Assembly (NCBI GenBank): GCA_048498515.1
Contig: JBEHXV010000013.1
Span: forward strand, 62,001-126,000
DNA: 64,000 bases
From: UBA4416 sp048498515
GTDB lineage: Bacteria; Bacteroidota; Bacteroidia; B-17B0; Aurantibacillaceae
Direction of reading: 5' to 3'
The notes under the pieces were generated by a model. It worked only from the letters and a program-made list of their open reading frames with translations, had not been told where the DNA came from and did not search any database. Position 1 is the stretch's first letter, and every line of letters starts with the position of its first letter. Position numbers and translations under genes: made by a program. Shown here piece by piece: positions 34,701-41,906 of this stretch.

Positions 34701-34873
34701 ATGAGGCCAATGCAAAATTAGAGAAAATAAAATCAATGAAAGTTTTAAGATCGTCACTTCAACAAATTCCGGGAGCGGAAATGAAAGTTGAGTTTAAGGA
34801 ACAAAACAGCGATAAAGACCTGTTCGATCAGTTATATGAACAAAAAATGGATTCCTTAAAAAACAAACAATAA
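31709..34873 (+). CDS. Giant periplasmic TPR protein
   Basis: 1054 residues with a signal peptide (VLSLLLLTFSGLLFSQ). At least fifteen TPR/Sel1-type helical repeats extend to near the C-terminus, for example GYSYFTVKNYDKAKADLFEI, YEIGYCYYQIRDYKNAIPNFEKA, and AEYYETAIALNHMDVDYC. Such proteins scaffold multiprotein assemblies in the periplasm or at the inner face of the outer membrane. The gene precedes an outer-membrane barrel gene by 21 bp, a pairing known in Bacteroidota but not assigned a substrate. The 231-bp upstream gap holds no gene. Confidence 0.85.
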   Translation: MMIRKHVLSLLLLTFSGLLFSQKTQLYLDKEMLYKTGLELFDKKQYTAAQKTFTDYMLTIPGNTLLKIDAEYYVAACGIELFHKDGEWRMREFIENHPESNKVKWGYFYLGKSNFRKKKYDETIKFLEKVDIYDLNKEDLAELYFKRGYSYFTVKNYDKAKADLFEIKDVDNKYAHPANYYYSHMAYQEKNYETALQGFNRLLSSETFGPVVPYYITQIYFIQGKYPEVVKNAPALLQDTANIQKEGEINRMIGESYFNLKDFANALEYFKKSQTTGGGFNAQGSYEIGYCYYQIRDYKNAIPNFEKATEAKDSLAQNAWYHLADCHIQTNNKTKARNAFYAAAGMDFDPEIKEDALFSYAKLCYELSFAPYNDAVLAFQKYIKEYPSSPRKAEAYHYLVNVYSTTKNYSEAIASIEKIQPMDPMLKITYQKLIYFKGVEFFNNIELDSATRAFKKSIAVNFDKTYNALSQYWLGEISYIKKDYATAIETWKNFQLNEGAFDLKEYDLSNYNIGYAYFQQKTKSDYENANIAFRKFLLTKNKYDAKKIADANIRTADSYFMNATKADPSKYSQAAEYYETAIALNHMDVDYCMYQKALCSGLLKNNKEKINDLKSLVTKYPKSNYLAASLFEMAETYRKDLNDGDNAIVYYQKILEAYPNSSYVNASLAGIGLTYYERKQDDQAFTYFDKIVKKDPKGEEALEVLPYIKKIFEAQGKIDEMATYFTSVGNPLNTSELEESLFDAAKEAYYNEKDYDKAMPKFESYISKYPEGKYITEAHFCYAECAYSKNLFDKALPSYQYVVSKPRGIHSETALSKVTYLLYKDKKYEEALPLYQQLEEYAETPANKLSGRVGAMRSAFTLNKFDVALDYAIKVLNTEKITPQQTNEAKYDKAKSLYELKRYDDAMLEFKAIHKSAKNITGAEALYLIAKIYYEKQDYTNVEKTINSLISYDYSNDDWNTRGLLLLSDAYLAKGDEADAELMLQTVIDGKPKQEFIDEANAKLEKIKSMKVLRSSLQQIPGAEMKVEFKEQNSDKDLFDQLYEQKMDSLKNKQ

Positions 34874-34894
34874 ACCTGTCAGTTCGAGCATAAA

Positions 34895-36673
34895 ATGAAA
34901 GAAACTAAAAATTATATGAGCACTAAAGTCCTTTCCTCAAACAAGTATGGGAACTCCACGCTGTTTGAACAGGAACAACAGCAACAAAAACGCCGTATCC
35001 GAAAGATGCAGTGGCTTTTTGTCCTGATCCTTATTTTAGGTTACATCAGCGCCGCATTGGCACAAACGGGTGGTATAAAGGATTATACAATGATTAATGA
35101 AAGCGAGTTCCAGCCAACGATCAAAGACGCGGTTAAGCTGGGCGACCTGCCTGAAATTGCAGATACGGATAAGAAAATAAATAACATCAATTATGGGATC
35201 CATTCAACGCCTTTGGTATCCAAATACGAGGTTATTCCTATTGACGCGGCTAAAATGAAAAACGAACCGCTCTCGAAATTATACCGCTCCCTGATAAAAG
35301 CCGGTTTCGGGAATTACACGACGCCTTATGGCGAGATCTGGCTCAACAGCCTGCGTACCAAAGAGATTGTTTATGGCGTGCATTACAAACATTTGTCTTC
35401 TTCTTCGCAATTAAAAGAAGTAGGCTACAGTGGTTTCAGCGATAATGAGGCGGAGATCTTCGGAAAGAAATTCTATAAAAAGCACACGCTCACCGGGGAG
35501 TTTAACTACAAGCGCAACGTGGTGCATTATTACGGTTATGATACTTCGGAAAATAAGCTGACCAAAGATTACACCAAACAACGTTACCAACTATTCGAAC
35601 CAAAGGTCATGGTGCAAAGCCACTATACCGACAGCACCAAGTTAAACCACACCATTAAACTGGGTTATTACAACTTAACCGACTTGTATAATGTGGCTGA
35701 GAATAATGTGAAATTGAATACAGCTTTCAATACATTTATCAATAAGGAACGTTTGTTTGTGAACTTTGACGCGGACTACTATAACCATAAACTACCTACC
35801 GATACCTTTAATAATACTATCATAAAGCTCAATCCGTATTTTGCCGCTCATGGTAAAAAATGGAACGTGGATATTGGTCTGACAGCGGCATTGGATATTT
35901 TCAGTAATCAGAGTAATGCAAAGTTTTATTTTTATCCGCAGCTCAACGCCCAGTTTGATGTGTATGAAAGCATTATTATCCCTTATGCGGGTGTGAACGG
36001 GAACCTGCAAAAAAACTCACTGAGAAGCTTATCCAATGAAAATCCTTTTGTATCATCGAACCTCACTTACCGTAACACCAATACAAAGATCAATGTATTT
36101 GGTGGTTTAAAAGGGAACCTGAGCTCAAACACAAGTTATGATGTGAAAGCTGCTTACAGCAAGGTAGACAGCATGCACTTTTTTGTGATTGATTACAGCG
36201 ACCTGACCACCATGGATAATAAATACAAAGTGGTTTACGATAATACAGATTTGTTTACGGTTGGCGGACAATTGAAATACCAATACAAGGAAAAGATGCA
36301 TTTTATTGCCAAAGGAAATTATTATCATTACAAAACAAAAACCTTGCTAAGAGCTTATCACAAACCTGATTTTGATTTAACCCTCTCAGCAATTTATAAC
36401 CTTAAAAGCAAGTTCATTATTAAGGCCGATGTGTTTGTGATAGGTAACCAGTTTGCTTTAACACAGGTGAACGACAACTTTGTGTATACTACAGAGCCAA
36501 AATTATTGAAAGGAATAGGGGATATTAACCTTGGGGTGGAATACCGCTACAGTAAAATGCTGTCTTTCTTTGCTAATTTCAATAACATAGCCAACATGCG
36601 TTACTACCGCTGGGAAAAATATCCTAGTCAGCGCTTTAACATGATGATTGGTTTGACCTTTGTGCCGTTTTAA
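34895..36673 (+). CDS. Outer-membrane beta-barrel protein paired with the TPR protein
   Basis: 592 residues. An unusual pre-signal region of about 37 residues, rich in Gln and Lys/Arg, precedes the hydrophobic export signal WLFVLILILGYISAALAQ; Met 38 (35006) is an alternative start. The remainder alternates polar and aromatic residues in strand-sized segments (VYGVHYKHLSSSSQLKEVG, YQLFEPKVMVQSHYTDS) and ends in the aromatic VPF, fitting an outer-membrane barrel. No TonB plug domain was recognised. Likely partner of the TPR protein. Confidence 0.72.
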   Translation: MKETKNYMSTKVLSSNKYGNSTLFEQEQQQQKRRIRKMQWLFVLILILGYISAALAQTGGIKDYTMINESEFQPTIKDAVKLGDLPEIADTDKKINNINYGIHSTPLVSKYEVIPIDAAKMKNEPLSKLYRSLIKAGFGNYTTPYGEIWLNSLRTKEIVYGVHYKHLSSSSQLKEVGYSGFSDNEAEIFGKKFYKKHTLTGEFNYKRNVVHYYGYDTSENKLTKDYTKQRYQLFEPKVMVQSHYTDSTKLNHTIKLGYYNLTDLYNVAENNVKLNTAFNTFINKERLFVNFDADYYNHKLPTDTFNNTIIKLNPYFAAHGKKWNVDIGLTAALDIFSNQSNAKFYFYPQLNAQFDVYESIIIPYAGVNGNLQKNSLRSLSNENPFVSSNLTYRNTNTKINVFGGLKGNLSSNTSYDVKAAYSKVDSMHFFVIDYSDLTTMDNKYKVVYDNTDLFTVGGQLKYQYKEKMHFIAKGNYYHYKTKTLLRAYHKPDFDLTLSAIYNLKSKFIIKADVFVIGNQFALTQVNDNFVYTTEPKLLKGIGDINLGVEYRYSKMLSFFANFNNIANMRYYRWEKYPSQRFNMMIGLTFVPF

Positions 36674-36677
36674 AAGC

Positions 36678-37478
36678 TTACTCCTTTAAAAACTTAGAAC
36701 AGTAGCTTTCCTGGTCTTTTGATAAGACGATTAGCGTATACATCCCTGCGGGTAAGCCTGATACATCTATGGTTTTTGAATAGGCCTGCTCTAGAACATT
36801 TTGTCCAAGGGAGTTAATAATTCTGAGCTTTGAATACTCCGTGGTGTTATTCGGGTTTTGAATATACAGTATTCCAGAGCTTGGGTTAGGATACACAGAA
36901 AGCTTTTTTTGTATTGTGGATTCAAAAATTCCTGCGGCTGTGCTATTTTCATATGCCCATGAACGGATTTTTAACCCGGAAGATAAACCGGCATCAACCA
37001 ATATCCATCCGTAAAGTGTATCGTTTGCTGCAATCTTGCGAAAGCCTATATAGGCATTATTTCTCAGGAACAAGCCAGAGAAGATGGTGTTGCCAGCCGT
37101 GTAAAAATAATTAAAAAGAACAACCGAATCGGTAGTTGTATGCCAGTGCAGAGATCTGTCAATGATCCTATTAACAGGCATCGTATCCAGTAACGACAAA
37201 GAGTTTGTAATTGCCGCAAACTCAAAACCATTGAGTGTTTTTATACTCTGATTCACAAACAGGTGCCCCGGGGAGGAAGTTTGTACTATGCGAAATCTTA
37301 CATCCTTTACATTATCGGCGTCTAAATCCAGGTCGCAAATCCTGGTGCCAATGGAAGGAATAACAGTATCTTTTAAATTATGATAGCTTACTGATGGGGA
37401 CAAGGTATCACCCACTGTGATGTTTTGCGCGCTCATTAAAAGCGGAAAAATAAGGGCAAGGTAAAGGGCTATTTTCAT
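36678..37478 (-). CDS. Secreted protein with T9SS type A sorting domain
   Basis: 266 residues. Signal peptide LALIFPLLMSAQN, then a ~170-residue passenger (VPSIGTRICDLDLDADNVKDVRF, ending near AAGIFES) without an assigned family. A C-terminal type A domain follows: KLSVYPNPSSGILYIQ, LRIINSLGQNVLEQ, IDVSGLPAGMYTLIV and KFLKE. Exported by the type IX system and probably anchored on the surface. It converges closely (5 bp) on the barrel gene. Confidence 0.82.
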   Translation of the reverse strand: MKIALYLALIFPLLMSAQNITVGDTLSPSVSYHNLKDTVIPSIGTRICDLDLDADNVKDVRFRIVQTSSPGHLFVNQSIKTLNGFEFAAITNSLSLLDTMPVNRIIDRSLHWHTTTDSVVLFNYFYTAGNTIFSGLFLRNNAYIGFRKIAANDTLYGWILVDAGLSSGLKIRSWAYENSTAAGIFESTIQKKLSVYPNPSSGILYIQNPNNTTEYSKLRIINSLGQNVLEQAYSKTIDVSGLPAGMYTLIVLSKDQESYCSKFLKE

Positions 37479-37885
37479 AAAATGTAATTTTGTATCTAAA
37501 GGTAGTGATAAATAAAATCACTAAAAGATCCTATTTCATGAATGTGCAATTTTTGTCTTTAACGGTAGTTTTAAAAGGAACAATTGTAGAACATCGTGTG
37601 TTAGAATATTGTAGGATTAAATTATGTTTTTCTATTTCTTTTTTCTTAGTCAAAAAAGAAACAAAAAGACAAGTCAAAACGATCGCAGCCCGCTCTTTTA
37701 ATTTTTAAGTTTCGCAGCTGAAAAACACTGAAGGTTTTTCAGGCTCAACTAAAAAAATTAAAATTCACCCCTCACCGGCGCCGCGTTTTGACAGGCCTAC
37801 GCGCTGCTTTGTAAAGGCTTATACATTAATATAGGATATAAACCAGTAAATAAATTGCTAAAAAGAGAAAAAGGAAACAGGCTGA
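37479..37885. other. 407-bp gene-free stretch
   Basis: No convincing gene. A 72-codon frame at 37490-37708 exists, but its composition looks like read-through of A/T-rich non-coding DNA. The main content is the nested inverted repeat at 37673-37792. It separates a T9SS gene from accD, both leftward. Confidence 0.7.
37673..37792. repeat. Nested inverted-repeat element (large stem-loop)
   Basis: Three concentric stems: GTCAAAACG (37673-37681) with CGTTTTGAC (37784-37792); TTTTAATTTTT (37696-37706) with 37753-37763; and CTGAAAAAC (37718-37726) with GTTTTTCAG (37734-37742). Together they could fold into one ~120-nt hairpin with internal loops. This looks like a REP-like or structured element rather than a simple terminator. 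Confidence 0.55.
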
Positions 37886-38731
37886 TTAGTTCTTAAACAT
37901 CTTCAGTAAAGTAGCCAACCAGTTCTTTAGTTCTGTTCTTGGAACGATCTTATCAAGGAAACCATGTTCCAGTACAAACTCAGCGGTTTGAAATCCTTTT
38001 GGCAGGTCTTTACCAATGGTTTCCTTTACCACGCGTGGTCCGGCAAAACCAATTAAGGCTCCCGGTTCAGAGATGTTCAGATCGCCCAGCATGGCATAGC
38101 TGGCCGTTACACCACCAGTGGTGGGATCGGTACATAAAGAGATATAAGGAATACCGGCTTTATCCATCAAAGATAGTTTAGCCGATGTTTTTGCCATTTG
38201 CATTAATGAAAAGGCCGCTTCCATCATACGGGCACCACCCGATTTGGAGATGATGAGCAAAGGTGTTTTTGTTTTTAAGCAAAAATCAATGGAGCGGGAG
38301 ATCTTTTCGCCTACCACGCTTCCCATAGAGCCGCCAATAAAGCCAAAGTCCATGCAGCAAACCACCAGGTCCTCGCCATTTACTTTACCGTAACCACTCC
38401 TTAAAGCGTCTTTTAATCCCGATTTGCGGATGGTGTCTGTTAAGCGGTCGGTATATTTTTTAGTATCGGTAAATTCTAATGGATCGCCGCTTACTAAATT
38501 CTCATGAAGCTCGGTAAACTGGTTATCATCAAAAATGATTTCAAAGTACTCGGCACTGTTTATTCGTTCGTGGTAGCCACAGTCAATACAAACGTGCTGA
38601 TGCGCTTTATGTTCCTGCGCCGTATGTATTTTTTTACACGAGGGGCATTTATACCAAAGTCCTTCGGGAGTTTCTCTTTTCTCGGTAGTAGTAGTGGTAA
38701 TACCTTCTTTTAATCGTTTAAACCAACCCAT
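37886..38731 (-). CDS. accD: Acetyl-CoA carboxylase carboxyltransferase subunit beta
   Basis: 281 residues. An N-terminal C4 zinc ribbon (Cys 29, 32, 48, 51: CPSC and CIDC) is typical of bacterial AccD. A crotonase-fold carboxyltransferase domain follows, with GVVGE-like GGSMGSVVGEKISRSIDFCL, SGGARMMEAAFSLMQMAKTS, DPTTGGVTASYAMLGD and the acyl-CoA site GALIGFAGPRVV. It transfers carboxyl from biotin carrier protein to acetyl-CoA, the first step of fatty-acid synthesis. accA is not in the window. Confidence 0.96.
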   Translation of the reverse strand: MGWFKRLKEGITTTTTEKRETPEGLWYKCPSCKKIHTAQEHKAHQHVCIDCGYHERINSAEYFEIIFDDNQFTELHENLVSGDPLEFTDTKKYTDRLTDTIRKSGLKDALRSGYGKVNGEDLVVCCMDFGFIGGSMGSVVGEKISRSIDFCLKTKTPLLIISKSGGARMMEAAFSLMQMAKTSAKLSLMDKAGIPYISLCTDPTTGGVTASYAMLGDLNISEPGALIGFAGPRVVKETIGKDLPKGFQTAEFVLEHGFLDKIVPRTELKNWLATLLKMFKN

Positions 38732-38749
38732 GTTTTATCAATTAGTCAA

Positions 38750-38773
38750 TTAGATAATTAGATAATTAGATAA
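38750..38773. repeat. Three tandem copies of TTAGATAA
   Basis: Exact 8-bp tandem repeat TTAGATAA, three times, upstream of accD and downstream of the fbaB stop. Related TTAGTCAA flanks it on the left. A short A/T-rich tandem repeat that may vary in copy number; no function assigned. Confidence 0.6.
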
Positions 38774-38830
38774 TTGAAGTTTTTTAATTTCTTTTACATT
38801 GTCAAATTGCCACATTGGCTCATTGACTAA

Positions 38831-39883
38831 TTAAGCAATAGTAATTGTTTTATCCAGGTAAACGTCCTGAATGGTATTCAGTAATTCGATACCTTCTTTT
38901 AATGGTTTCTGGAAAGCTTTACGGCCCGATATTAAACCTTGTCCGCCACCACGTTTATTAACTACGGCTGTTGTAACAGCTTCAGCTAAATCGGAAGCGC
39001 CTTTACTTTCGCCACCGCTGTTAATTAAACCAATTTTACCCATATAGCAGTTCGCTACCTGGTAACGGCACAAATCAATCGGGTGATCGGTCGTTAACTC
39101 TGAATATACTTTTGGATGTGTTTTGCCATGACCTATGGCAGTGTAACCGCCATTTTTATCAGACATTTTTTGTTTGATGATATCGGCCTGGATGGTTACG
39201 CCCAAATGATTGGCTTGAGATGACAAGTCAACAGCCGTATGGTAATCAACACCATCTTTTTTGAAAGCGCTGTTACGGGTGTAGCACCATAAAATGGTTG
39301 CCATGCCTAACTCATGCGCACGCTCAAAAGCACGGGCTACTTCAATGATTTGTCTTCCCGATTCGGCGGAACCAAAGTAAATGGTAGCGCCAACGGCAAC
39401 CGCGCCCATGTTCCAGGCATCTTCCACGGAGCCAAACATGATCTGGTCAAATTTGTTAGGGTACGATAAAAATTCGTTATGATTGATCTTTACCACAAAA
39501 GGAATTTTGTGAGCATATTTGCGGGCCACAGAACCCAATACGCCATAGGTGGAAGCTACTGCGTTGCAACCGCCTTCAATAGCCAGTTTTACAATGTTTT
39601 CGCTGTCAAAATACATAGGATTAGGCGCAAAAGAGGCACCGGCGCTATGCTCAATACCCTGATCGACCGGTAAAATGCTCATATAGCCTGTATTGGCTAA
39701 GCGGCCGGTATTATATAACTGGGCAAGGCTCCTTAATACCTGTGGGCTCCTGTTGCTGTAAGCAAAGGTTTGGTCAATAAAATTAGCGTTAGGAATTACA
39801 ATTTGTTCTTTTGAAATCGTTTTGCAGGTATGGTTCAATAATCCATCGGCCTGTGCACCTAATAAATCGGTTATTTTTGACAT
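38831..39883 (-). CDS. fbaB: Class I fructose-bisphosphate aldolase (FbaB/DhnA type)
   Basis: 350 residues. Schiff-base aldolase of glycolysis/gluconeogenesis, cleaving fructose 1,6-bisphosphate. Recognisable blocks are MSILPVDQGIEHSAGASFA, VVKINHNEFLSYP with the likely Schiff-base-region Lys, SVEDAWNMGAVAVGATIYFGS, and INSGGESKGASDLAEAV near the phosphate site. This prokaryotic class I type is unrelated to class II FbaA. A TAAATTTG promoter core lies 24 nt upstream and a bidirectional-looking terminator separates it from siaC. Confidence 0.93.
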   Translation of the reverse strand: MSKITDLLGAQADGLLNHTCKTISKEQIVIPNANFIDQTFAYSNRSPQVLRSLAQLYNTGRLANTGYMSILPVDQGIEHSAGASFAPNPMYFDSENIVKLAIEGGCNAVASTYGVLGSVARKYAHKIPFVVKINHNEFLSYPNKFDQIMFGSVEDAWNMGAVAVGATIYFGSAESGRQIIEVARAFERAHELGMATILWCYTRNSAFKKDGVDYHTAVDLSSQANHLGVTIQADIIKQKMSDKNGGYTAIGHGKTHPKVYSELTTDHPIDLCRYQVANCYMGKIGLINSGGESKGASDLAEAVTTAVVNKRGGGQGLISGRKAFQKPLKEGIELLNTIQDVYLDKTITIA

Positions 39884-39907
39884 AAATAAGTTTCTTTTTT
39901 AAGGCTA

Positions 39908-39915
39908 CAAATTTA
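39908..39915 (-). promoter_or_regulatory. Promoter core for fbaB
   Basis: TAAATTTG on the minus strand, an exact TAnnTTTG, 24 nt before the fbaB ATG. Confidence 0.45.
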
Positions 39916-39938
39916 ACTAAATAATGCTTAATTCCATA

Positions 39939-39966
39939 AAAAAACCCCGAAATTTCGGGGTTTTTT
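39939..39966. terminator. Intrinsic terminator behind siaC
   Basis: Perfect 14-bp arms (AAAAAACCCCGAAA and its complement) bordered by A/T-runs on both strands, 20 bp after the siaC stop codon. It isolates the siaBC operon from fbaB. Confidence 0.8.
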
Positions 39967-39985
39967 GAACATAATAGGTTTTAAA

Positions 39986-40366
39986 TTATTCAGCTACCTG
40001 AACCATTTTGAATGGAATATTGATAATTGCCTGGTAATCTTCACCGGCTTCCAACATATCCTCATCATCTTCTTCGTAATGCCAGTTAATAGTTACCGCG
40101 CTACCGCCTTTGTGAATAGCTTCCAGTTTTTTGAATACATCCAAAATACATTTTGAAGAACTGGTATTGAAATATTCGAGCTGAATGTTTACAGTAGTTG
40201 TAGGCTTAGAAGCAGTAGAGTATTTGTCCAATGCATCAACCAATGGTTTGTAAAACTCAATTGAGTTCTCAGGAATTGAACGTCCTTTAATTTCTAATAC
40301 ACCATTTTGAATATCAAAAGAGATGGTTGGTGTTTTTGGTGTGCCTTCAATAGCGTATTTTTCCAT
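39986..40366 (-). CDS. siaC: SiaC-type regulatory phosphoprotein (DUF1987)
   Basis: 126 residues, full length. DUF1987 landmarks are TPTISFDIQNGVLEIKGRS, IEFYKPLVDALDKY, and IQLEYFNTSSSKCILDVFKK. In Pseudomonas SiaC, Thr 68 is the phosphosite set by SiaB and removed by SiaA; the Thr in YFNTSSSK here also falls at residue 68. It binds and controls a downstream effector in its unphosphorylated form. Last gene of the leftward siaB-siaC pair, 13 bp behind siaB. Strong call by sequence and context. Confidence 0.9.
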   Translation of the reverse strand: MEKYAIEGTPKTPTISFDIQNGVLEIKGRSIPENSIEFYKPLVDALDKYSTASKPTTTVNIQLEYFNTSSSKCILDVFKKLEAIHKGGSAVTINWHYEEDDEDMLEAGEDYQAIINIPFKMVQVAE

Positions 40367-40379
40367 AATGTGCTTTGTT

Positions 40380-40955
40380 TTATATTAGTTGTGGTTGTGT
40401 TACTTTTATTATTAGTGTAAAGAAAGAAACTTTATTGTCAATTTCCAAAAAATTGTAGTCTAATTTTTCACCAGTTTTTCGTGCAATGTCAATCATTCCT
40501 AATCCTCCTCCGCCTTTCAAAGACATCTCTCCGTTGTTTAAAACCGCTTTGTAATAATCTTTCAATTGGTCTTTGGAAAGAGCGTTTACATCATCAAGAC
40601 GGGTTTTAAGGCCGTAAATATTTTCGTTTAAAATGTAGTTCCCGGTAATGATGTTATAGGCGCCTTCGTTTTTCGCGATCATAAAGATAGCGCTACGGTT
40701 CTTGTCTCCATTTCCATCGGTAGCATCATCCATATGATGGTACAGGTTCTGCAAGCACTCAACCAAAACGTTGTATACCTTCTTTTTGGTTTTAGGTTCT
40801 TCCTGCATATTATCCATCTTATTCTCCATGATCTGGAGGATAGAGGTCAGCAATTCGGAGGTAATATCGCCTTTAAAGGAAAGAAGGATATTATTCCTCT
40901 CCATGCTATCATATATATTGAACGCGTCAATCATAAGTCGGGGATGATTCTTCAA
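40380..40955 (-). CDS. siaB: SiaB-type protein kinase (DUF6272)
   Basis: 191 residues with a GHKL/histidine-kinase-like ATP-binding fold: N-box NVLVECLQNLYHHMDD and G-box MSLKGGGGLGMIDIARK. SiaB phosphorylates SiaC on threonine rather than acting in a two-component relay. It is 3 bp from the lipoprotein gene upstream and 13 bp from siaC. With the propeller-SpoIIE protein upstream on the same strand it would complete a SiaABC-type switch. Confidence 0.9.
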   Translation of the reverse strand: MKNHPRLMIDAFNIYDSMERNNILLSFKGDITSELLTSILQIMENKMDNMQEEPKTKKKVYNVLVECLQNLYHHMDDATDGNGDKNRSAIFMIAKNEGAYNIITGNYILNENIYGLKTRLDDVNALSKDQLKDYYKAVLNNGEMSLKGGGGLGMIDIARKTGEKLDYNFLEIDNKVSFFTLIIKVTQPQLI

Positions 40956-40958
40956 AAA

Positions 40959-41804
40959 CTATTTTAGCTTAAATGAAACTGTTTGGCCGTTTACGGTATA
41001 AGTAGCATCGTCGTCGCAGTTTCCATTTCCAAAATCTACAGTTCTTGTTTTAAATCCGTCCGGTGTTAAATCGAGTGTTCCTGAGGTGATCCACTTGCAG
41101 GATGCTTTTTTAATAATAGGGTTTGTAATGGTTGTGGTGAAGTTTCTGCCTTCCCTGTTTTTTCCGGTTGAGTTACCGGTAATGGAATAGTCATCGGTTG
41201 TTCCGGCAATTTTGGTCATTGTTTTTGTTCCGGTATAGTCAATGTTCCATGAACCATCTGTGCAATGTCCGTTAAGCACTTCAACCGTTAAGGAGTTGGT
41301 ATCAGGTCTGGTGATTTTAATTTGTCCTGAATAGGTTACATTATTTGATTTAAAGCCCACAAGGTCAACCGTTACTGTACTGCCTGTACCTGCTAAAGAA
41401 GACCATCTTCTTGCTGACGTAATGTGAATTTTACCAAATTTAGTGGTTCCATCAATAAAAGGTACACCAATAGTTCCATAATCGATCTCAAACGTTACAG
41501 GACCGTTTTGATAATCGCCCTGGGCATTAACGATTGTATCTAATTGTACATTTGGTGTGTTGGTTCCGCTAATGGCACCTAAAATGTTCCATACGCCACC
41601 GCTGTTATTGGTTCTTTTAATACCTTTTTCCTGAATGCCTTTTTCGTTAACAACTGGTTGAATAGCCATGAATTGTTGTTCACAGATAGCGTTGTCTACA
41701 ACAGATTGGGTTTCGTTATCCACTTCGGTTTTCTTTTTGCAAGAATTCAATGTAATGATCGATGAAGCGATAAGTATAACCGATAAAGCAATATTTTTTT
41801 TCAT
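40959..41804 (-). CDS. Lipoprotein of unknown function in the sia cluster
   Basis: 281 residues from ATG at 41804; a Met at 41870 would add 22 residues in front of the signal. Lipobox LNSC (SSIITLNSCKKKTEVDN). The mature part is beta-rich, Gly/Thr/Asn-rich and repetitive (for example TVNGQTVSFKLK at the end, SITGNSTGKNREGRNF in the middle). No family recognised. Lies between the propeller-SpoIIE gene and siaB on one strand, so it may belong to that pathway. Confidence 0.7.
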   Translation of the reverse strand: MKKNIALSVILIASSIITLNSCKKKTEVDNETQSVVDNAICEQQFMAIQPVVNEKGIQEKGIKRTNNSGGVWNILGAISGTNTPNVQLDTIVNAQGDYQNGPVTFEIDYGTIGVPFIDGTTKFGKIHITSARRWSSLAGTGSTVTVDLVGFKSNNVTYSGQIKITRPDTNSLTVEVLNGHCTDGSWNIDYTGTKTMTKIAGTTDDYSITGNSTGKNREGRNFTTTITNPIIKKASCKWITSGTLDLTPDGFKTRTVDFGNGNCDDDATYTVNGQTVSFKLK

Positions 41805-41906
41805 TTTACTGATTTTTTTGACCTGTAAATAGTAACAAATAAAGTGCCAAATGTTAATCAAATATAACACAATATTTATTTAAAAAAACACTTTTTCCAA
41901 ATTTTT

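Noticed and set aside
37490..37708. 72-codon frame upstream of the T9SS gene
   Set aside because: Composition and position (A/T-rich gene-free stretch with nested hairpin) speak against coding, and no family pattern was seen.
38750..38773. TTAGATAA tandem repeat as an origin or iteron array
   Set aside because: Only three 8-bp units, no DnaA boxes or replication gene nearby.
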